From positions 1 to 43,697 of the forward strand of contig NZ_MKJY01000532.1 of assembly GCF_001942465.1 (NCBI RefSeq): a stretch of 43,697 bases of DNA, in the 5' to 3' direction. Within the stretch, counting starts at the first letter, position 1, and every line of letters starts with the position of its first letter. Position numbers and translations under genes: made by a program. The notes beneath the pieces are model-generated. The model saw only the letters and a list, made by a program, of their open reading frames with translations. It was not told the origin of the DNA and did not search any database. Below, piece by piece: positions 34,788 to 43,697 of the stretch. This DNA is from Actinomadura sp. CNU-125. GTDB lineage: Bacteria > Actinomycetota > Actinomycetes > Streptosporangiales > Streptosporangiaceae.

Positions 34788-35444
34788 ATGAGCGTCCCCG
34801 TACGCGTCGTCCTGGTCGACGACCACGAGATGATCCTGGCCGGGCTGCAGGCGATGCTGGCCGGGTTCTCCGGCCGCGTGCGCGTCGTCGGGCAGGCGGG
34901 GACGGGCGAGGAGGCCGCCCGGCTGGTCACCGCGCTCCGTCCGGACGTGGTGCTCCTGGACGTCCGGCTCGGCCCCGAGAGCGGCCTCGACCTGTGCAGG
35001 CAGCTCACCGGGCGGGTCCCCGAGGTCCGCGTCGTGTTCCTGTCGGTGTACGACGACGAGCAGTACGTCTTCGAGGCGCTGCGCGCCGGAGCCGGGGGAT
35101 ATCTGCTGAAACGGGTGGACGGGCCGGAACTGGTGCGGCGGCTGGAGGAGGTCGCGCAGGGCGAGACGGTCGTCGATCCGACGCTCGCGGGGCGGATGGC
35201 GGTCACCGCGGCCCGGCTGACCCGCGGCGAGTTCTGGCCGGGCGCCAACCGCGGCCTCACCCAGCGCGAGAGCGAGGTGCTGTCGCTGCTGGTGGGCGGG
35301 CTGTCGAACAAGGCGATCGCGGCCCGGCTGGTGCTCAGCGAGGAGACGGTCAAGAGCCACCTGCGCGCCCTGTACCGCAAGCTGGAGGTGACCGACCGGT
35401 CGCGGGCGATCGCGGTCGCGCTCCGCGAGGGCCTGTTCCGGTGA
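34788..35444 (+). CDS. NarL/LuxR-type response regulator
   Basis: This 218-residue regulator has receiver residues Asp11-Asp12 (VLVDDHEMI), phospho-acceptor Asp58 (VVLLDVRLGPESG) and Lys in GGYLLKRVDG. The LuxR helix-turn-helix is at the C-terminus (LTQRESEVLSLLVGGLSNKA, VKSHLRALYRKLEVTDRSRA). Its stop overlaps the kinase GTG in a GTGA. It lies between prk and the RuBisCO genes, so control of carbon fixation is a natural hypothesis but is not shown by sequence. The divergent gap with prk contains two dyads that could be its sites. Confidence 0.93.
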   Translation: MSVPVRVVLVDDHEMILAGLQAMLAGFSGRVRVVGQAGTGEEAARLVTALRPDVVLLDVRLGPESGLDLCRQLTGRVPEVRVVFLSVYDDEQYVFEALRAGAGGYLLKRVDGPELVRRLEEVAQGETVVDPTLAGRMAVTAARLTRGEFWPGANRGLTQRESEVLSLLVGGLSNKAIAARLVLSEETVKSHLRALYRKLEVTDRSRAIAVALREGLFR

Positions 35445-36600
35445 CCGTCCCGAGCGCGCTCGCCGGGCGCGGCACCGACCTGCTCGTCCGGATCGTCCGC
35501 GTCGCCTGCTCCGACCGCGAACTTCCGCAACTGGCGGACGAACTCGCCGGACTCGTCGTCCGCTCGGCGCGCGCGCTGACGTTCTGCGACGTCTACGTCC
35601 TGGACGACGACCGCCGCGTCCTGGAGTGGGCGGGCCCGCCCGTCCCTCTGGGGGAGGGCGACGTCGGACGGGCCGCGGCCCACGGACGGGCGCGCGCGCA
35701 CGCGGACGGCAGGGGCGCGGCCGTCCCGATGCACAGCGGCGGCGCGGTCATCGCGGTCCTGGACGTCCGGTCCGCGGGGCCGTGCCCACCGGAGGACGTC
35801 GCGCTGGTCACGGCGCTCGCCGAACTGTTCGCGCCCGTCCTGTGCTCGTGCCGCCGCCTGCGCGCGGCCCGCGAACGCGAGCACGCCGCCGAGCGGTTCG
35901 CCGAACGGGCCGTCGAGGCGCAGGAGGCCGAGCGGTCGCGGCTGAGCCGGGAGATCCACGACGGCATCGCGCAGCGGCTCGCCGGCCTCGGGTTCCATCT
36001 GTCGGCGGCCGAGCGGGCGCTGCCCGAGCACCACCCCGAGGGGCTCGCGCAGATCATGATGGCCCGGTCGCTGTGCGAGCTGGCGGCGGCCGAGACCCGC
36101 GCGGCGATCGGCGGCCTGCGCCCGCCCGTCCTGGACGACCTGGGCCTGTCGGCCGCGCTCGCGACCCTCGCCCGCGAGGCGGGGGACGGCCCGGGACCGT
36201 CCGGCCGTCCCCTCGACGTCACCGTCACCGTCGAGGGCGAGCTGGAGGACGCGCTGCCCGACCACGTGCAGACCGCGCTGTACCGGATCGCGCAGGAGGC
36301 CGTCGGCAACAGCCTCCGGCACGCGTCCGCGTCCTGCGTCGACCTGCTGCTGGAGCACTTCGGCGACCGGGTGCGGCTCACCGTCGCCGACGACGGCGCC
36401 GGCTTCTCGGTCCGGGACGTCATGGCGCACGGCGGGCGCGGGCGGCGGCCCGACTCCTACGGGCTGCGCGGCATGACCGAGCGCGCCGAACTGCTCGGCG
36501 GGCGCGTCACCGTGACGAGCCGTCCCGGCGTCGGCACGAGGGTCGAGGCCGTCGTCCCGATCCCCGGCCGGGCCGGAACCGGCACCGGAAGCGGGGGCGG

Positions 36601-36604
<4 letters not shown>
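35441..36604 (+). CDS. Soluble GAF-type sensor histidine kinase
   Basis: This 387-residue NarX-type kinase has no membrane segment. The N-terminal 135 residues look like a GAF-fold sensor (DLLVRIVRVACSDRELPQLA, FCDVYVLDDDRRVLEWAG, GGAVIAVLDVRS), ending in a Cys pair (VLCSCRRLR) before a coiled helix. The dimerisation motif RLSREIHDGIAQRLAGLGFH carries His173; the ATPase domain has IAQEAVGNSLRHA and YGLRGMTERAELLGG. It is a cytoplasmic sensor of a diffusible or redox signal (inference). Its TAG overlaps the stop of the convergent gene. Confidence 0.92.
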
Positions 36605-40414
<3,810 letters not shown>

Positions 40415-40415
<1 letters not shown>

Positions 40416-40843
40416 TGCGGATCACTCAAGGCACCTTCTCGTACCTGCCCGACCTCACCGACGAGGAGATCACCCTCCAGATCGCCTACGCCCTCGGGCA
40501 GAACTGGCCCTGCTCCGTCGAGTTCACCGACGACCCGCACCCGCGCAACGCGTACTGGGACATGTGGGGACTCCCGATGTTCGACCTCGCCGACCCCGCG
40601 GGTGTCCTCTACGAGATCAACGAGTGCCGCAGGGCGTACCCGTCCCACTACATCCGGCTGAACGCCTACGACGCCCGCTACGGACGGCAGACGACCGCGC
40701 TGTCGTTCATCGTGCAGCGCCCGCCCGCCGAACCCGGCTTCCGCCTCGACCGGCAGGAGACCTCCGACCGGCGGATCCGGTACACGCTGCACCCGTACGC
40801 GGCCGACCGCCCCGAAGGCGAACGGTACGGAGCGGACCGTTGA
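40415..40843 (+). CDS. cbbS: RuBisCO small subunit
   Basis: The 142-residue subunit begins [20 protein letters not shown], the red-type N-terminus, with [40 protein letters not shown] and [20 protein letters not shown]. The C-terminal extension ([17 protein letters not shown]) forms the beta-hairpin that, in red-type enzymes, inserts into the central pore (family knowledge). Its ATG overlaps the large-subunit stop by one base (TGATG), giving coupled translation. With CbbL it makes the L8S8 complex. Confidence 0.95.
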
Positions 40844-41837
40844 CCGGACGGCCCGGCTTCGGCATGCGGCAGAACGGCCGGAGCGGCCCGGACGGCCCGG
40901 GCGGCCCGGGCGGTCCGGGCGCACCGGACGGCTCCCCGGCGGACCCCTCGCCCTCCGCCGGGGGGCTCCTCCCCCCGGACGCCCGCGTCGACCTCGCGAA
41001 GGAACGCGCCGACTCCTGCGTCGACGACGTCCTGGCGGCCCTCGACGCCGAACTCGTCGGCCTCGCGCCCGTCAAGGCCCGCATCCGCGAGATCGCCGCA
41101 CTGCTGCTCGTCGACCGCGTCCGCGCCCGCTTCGGCATCGACTCCGGCCGTCCGAACCTGCACATGTGCTTCACCGGCAGCCCCGGCACCGGCAAGACGT
41201 CCGTCGCCGTGCGGCTCGCCGAGCTGCTGCACCGCCTCGGCTACGTCCGCGGCGGCCACCTGGTCTCGGTCACCCGCGACGACCTCGTCGGCCAGTACGT
41301 CGGGCACACCGCGCCCAAGACCAAGGAGGTCCTCAAACGGGCGATGGGCGGCGTCCTGTTCATCGACGAGGCGTACTACCTGTACCGGGCCGAGAACGAG
41401 CGCGACTACGGCCAGGAGGCCATCGAGATCCTGCTGCAGGTCATGGAGAACCAGCGGGACGACCTCGTCGTCGTCCTCGCCGGCTACCAGGACCGCATGG
41501 ACTCCTTCTTCGCGTCCAACCCCGGCATGAGTTCCCGCATCGCCCACCACATCGGCTTCCCCGACTACGAACCGGACGAACTGGAGGCCATCGGCCGCCT
41601 GATGATGCGGCGCGAAGGCTACGTCCTCGCCCCCGAAGCCGAACCCGTCTTCCGCGACCATCTCGACCGCGCCGCGCCCGTCCCCGGTTCGCGAACGCCC
41701 GGTCCGTCCGCAACGCCATCGAACGCGCCCGCCTCCGGCACGCCGGCCGCCTCCTCGACCGTCCGGGCGAGGTCGGCCGCGCCGACCTCACCACCCTGCG
41801 CCCCGAAGATTTCGCCGTCCCCCGCACGTCCGGGTGA
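40840..41837 (+). CDS. cbbX: Red-type RuBisCO activase CbbX, frameshifted at C-terminus
   Basis: This AAA+ protein removes inhibitory sugar phosphates from RuBisCO by pulling on the large-subunit tail. It has [20 protein letters not shown], Walker [10 protein letters not shown], the pore loop [11 protein letters not shown], Walker [31 protein letters not shown] and sensor region [12 protein letters not shown]. The last 55 residues ([30 protein letters not shown]) lie in another frame after about 41690; one lost base would explain it. I prefer the TTG at 40840, whose TTGA overlaps the cbbS stop; ATG 40864 is the alternative. The N-terminus has an unusual Gly/Pro-rich stretch of about 30 residues. 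Confidence 0.9.
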
Positions 41838-41850
41838 CCGCGAAGGCCCA

Positions 41851-41890
41851 CGGTCGGCCTCCGCCCGCAAAGCCCGCTCCGGCCGCCCGG
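41851..41890. repeat. Dispersed copy of GC-rich intergenic repeat
   Basis: Over 40 bases this segment differs at about six positions from 30781-30820 in the repeat array upstream of the peroxiredoxin gene. Both lie just downstream of a coding region. The rest of the 177-base gap (41838-42014) holds the promoter of the PAC2 gene; ribosome site GGGGGAG is at 42005-42011. Confidence 0.6.
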
Positions 41891-42014
41891 GGACGTCCCC
41901 GCCCGCCCGTCCGGAGCCGGGCGGCGGGGGCGAGAAGTGATCACCTCGCTCCGCAGGGATGACCGCCCCATGTCTTAGTGTTGGGAACATCGACATGATG
42001 ATGTGGGGGAGAAG

Positions 42015-42923
42015 TTGCTGAACCCTGAGGATCTGTACGAGCTGGACACCGACCTGCCGGAGATGTCCGGACCGGTGCTGCTGCACAGCCTCGACGGCTT
42101 CGTGGACGCCGGTTCCACCGGGCAGCTCGTGCGCGAGCACATTCTGGACGCCCTGGAGCACCGGGTCATCGCCCGCTTCGACGTCGACTCGCTGATCGAC
42201 TACCGGGCGCGGCGGCCGCCGATGACGTTCGACCGCGACCACTGGGCGGCCTACGAGGCGCCCGAACTGGTCGTCCGGCTCGTCCACGACGAGGCCGGGA
42301 CGCCGTTCCTGCTGCTCACCGGCCCCGAACCCGACCGGCTCTGGGAGGGCTTCACCTCGTCGGTGCTGCACCTGGTCGAGCGGCTCGGGGCGGGGCTGGT
42401 CGTCGGGTTCCACGGGATCCCGATGGGCGTGCCGCACACCCGTCCGGTCGGGATCACCTCGCACGCCACCCGGCCCGAGCTGATCGACCGCGGCACCTGG
42501 TTCGACAAGGTGCAGGTGCCCGGCAGCGCCGCCGGGCTGCTGGAGCTGCGGCTCGGCGAGGCCGGGCACGACGCGGTCGGGCTGGCCGTGCACGTCCCGC
42601 ACTACCTGTCGCAGTCGGCGTACCCGGCGGCCGCCGTGGCCGCGCTGGAGGCGATCATCGCCGCGACCGGGCTGGCGCTGCCGGTGGACGCCGTCCGCCG
42701 CGCCGCCGCCGCCACCGACGCCGAGATCGCCGAGCAGGTCGAGGGCAACGACGAGGTGGAGAAGGTCGTCCGGGCGCTGGAGCAGCAGTACGACGCGTTC
42801 GCCGGCGCCGCCGAGCGCGACAGCCTGCTCGCCGAGTCGCAGGACATGCCGACCGCCGACGAGCTCGCCGCCCAGTTCGAGCAGTTCCTCGCCGAACAGG
42901 ACGGGCCCGACGCGTCCTCGTGA
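42015..42923 (+). CDS. PAC2 family protein
   Basis: This 302-residue protein has the actinobacterial PAC2 N-terminus LNPEDLYELDTDLPEMSGPV followed by LHSLDGFVDAGSTGQL. Later come FDVDSLIDYRARRPPMTFDR, LLTGPEPDRLWEGF, FHGIPMGVPHTRPVGITSHA, VHVPHYLSQSAYPAA and an acidic helical tail. PAC2 proteins are related to proteasome-assembly chaperones; in actinobacteria the role is not settled. I chose TTG 42015 because the protein family starts at that point and GGGGGAG stands just before it; GTG 42003 lies within that site. No proteasome genes are in the window. Confidence 0.9.
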   Translation: MLNPEDLYELDTDLPEMSGPVLLHSLDGFVDAGSTGQLVREHILDALEHRVIARFDVDSLIDYRARRPPMTFDRDHWAAYEAPELVVRLVHDEAGTPFLLLTGPEPDRLWEGFTSSVLHLVERLGAGLVVGFHGIPMGVPHTRPVGITSHATRPELIDRGTWFDKVQVPGSAAGLLELRLGEAGHDAVGLAVHVPHYLSQSAYPAAAVAALEAIIAATGLALPVDAVRRAAAATDAEIAEQVEGNDEVEKVVRALEQQYDAFAGAAERDSLLAESQDMPTADELAAQFEQFLAEQDGPDASS

Positions 42924-42982
42924 CGTCCGTGCATGCCCGCCGGGCCCACGGGTAGGCGATTCCCCGAGAGGGGAGGCGCGAC

Positions 42983-43416
42983 ATGACCCAGCACGCCATG
43001 GCACAGAACGTGAACGAAGTGATGACGCCCGTGCCGGTGACGGTGTCCCCGGACACGCCGCTGGCGCGGGTGGGCGAGCTCATGCGCCAGCACGGCATCG
43101 GTGACGTCCTCGTTGTGCACGAGGGACGGCTCCGCGGGTTGGTGACCGACCGCGACATCGTCGTCCGCGGTGTCGCCCTGGGGCGCGACATGGCGTCCAC
43201 CGCGGTCGCCGACATCTGCAGCACGAACGTGATCACCGTGCCGGTCGGGGAGGACGCGGCCACGGCCGTCCGGCTGATGAGCGAGCACGCCGTCCGGCGG
43301 CTGCCGTCGTGGACGGCGACCGGCCCGTCGGCATGGTGTCGATCGGCGATCTCGCGGTCCAGCGCGACGAGCGTTCCGCCCTCGCCGACATCAGTGCCGA
43401 ACCGCCGAACACGTGA
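42983..43416 (+). CDS. CBS-domain pair protein, frameshifted
   Basis: The ATG at 42983 follows GGGGAGG. The first CBS motif is VNEVMTPVPVTVSPDTPLAR, VGELMRQHGIGDVLVVHEGR then LRGLVTDRDIVVRGVA; the second starts ADICSTNVITVPVGEDAATA and VRLMSEHAVRRLP. After about 43310 the frame changes; shifting by one base restores VVDGDRPVGMVSIGDLAVQR and a stop at 43414-43416, giving about 144 residues. CBS pairs bind adenosyl nucleotides and act as energy or stress sensors (family knowledge). The stop overlaps the GTG of the next gene. Confidence 0.88.
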
Positions 43417-43697
43417 GCACCGTCCGGCTCGACCTCGCCGACGCCCCCCTCGACGCGGACCTCGACATCCCGGACGAACCGACCGGCATCGTGGTCCTCG
43501 CGGGCACCGGCGACGGCCCCCACGACGGGACGGTCGCCCGCGGCCTCACGCGGCCGGTCTCGGCACCCTCGTGCTCGACCTCCGGGCCGGGGACGCGCGG
43601 GCGGCCGCGGACGCGCGCGACGGCATCGAAGCGCCGACGCTCCTGCTGCTCGGCGCGATCGACCGGCTCACCGAGGGCCTGGAGGCAGCGCCGCACA
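43413..43697 (+). CDS. Dienelactone-hydrolase-like protein, partial and frameshifted
   Basis: The GTG at 43413 overlaps the CBS stop in GTGA. The first 45 residues (VSTVRLDLADAPLDADLDIP, GIVVLAGTGDGPHDGTVARG) continue in another frame after about 43550 as LGTLVLDLRAGDARAA and APTLLLLGAIDRLTEGLE. This order matches the alpha/beta hydrolases of actinobacteria annotated as dienelactone hydrolase, where a GSGSS-like loop is followed by LATLLLDL. The nucleophile lies beyond the right edge, so activity cannot be judged. Confidence 0.6.
   Translation, partial: MSTVRLDLADAPLDADLDIPDEPTGIVVLAGTGDGPHDGTVARGLTRPVSAPSCSTSGPGTRGRPRTRATASKRRRSCCSARSTGSPRAWRQRRT

Overview
The window is about 43.7 kb of very GC-rich DNA with third-position G/C codon use, many GTG and TTG starts, and 1-8 nt stop/start overlaps. 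Actinobacteria-typical families (DUF3145, DUF3052, AhpE-type peroxiredoxin, homodimeric AceE, FasR/PucR-type regulator) point to a filamentous actinomycete, perhaps Thermomonosporaceae/Actinomadura-like. The genus is inference only.

Layout. (1) 1-3514, minus strand: a subtilisin-like S8 protease, then a coupled trio of ECF-type sigma factor, 148-residue unknown protein and TPR protein that runs off the left edge. This is the best candidate for a poorly described system. (2) 3766-9453: DUF3145, then the type II fatty-acid operon fabD-fabH-acpP-fabF (minus strand) behind a FasR-like activator, with a candidate operator in front of fabD. (3) 9519-14982: histidine kinase and response regulator, a secreted DUF1023 hydrolase coupled to a membrane acyltransferase, and a divergent PHP/PolX-like protein. 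(4) 14983-23840: a secreted alpha/beta hydrolase, a five-gene Liv-type ABC importer, a GAF-PucR regulator and a 3-hydroxybutyrate dehydrogenase-like SDR, read here as a possible 3-hydroxybutyrate/oligomer scavenging locus. (5) 23941-26283: epoxide-hydrolase-like enzyme, WYL regulator and VOC protein. (6) 26324-33485: aceE, then DUF1918, YjbQ, DUF3052, peroxiredoxin, zinc-ribbon protein and RCK potassium channel, mostly separated by strong hairpin terminators. (7) 33671-41837: a carbon-fixation region with phosphoribulokinase, a soluble two-component system, an enoyl-reductase-like protein, CbbR, red-type RuBisCO large and small subunits, and the activase CbbX. (8) 42015-end: PAC2 protein, CBS-domain protein and the start of a dienelactone-hydrolase-like gene.

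How parts fit together. AceE supplies acetyl-CoA that, as malonyl-CoA, feeds the fab operon. PRK makes ribulose-1,5-bisphosphate for RuBisCO, and CbbX reactivates RuBisCO. No other Calvin-cycle enzymes are in the window.

Quality warning. At least eleven genes need one or more small frame changes to be read end to end, and livM has no stop codon before its terminator. All are compatible with loss of one or two bases in GC-rich runs, so sequence error is the likeliest cause; I treat these genes as probably intact in the organism. I saw no tRNA, rRNA, CRISPR array, transposase or phage gene.
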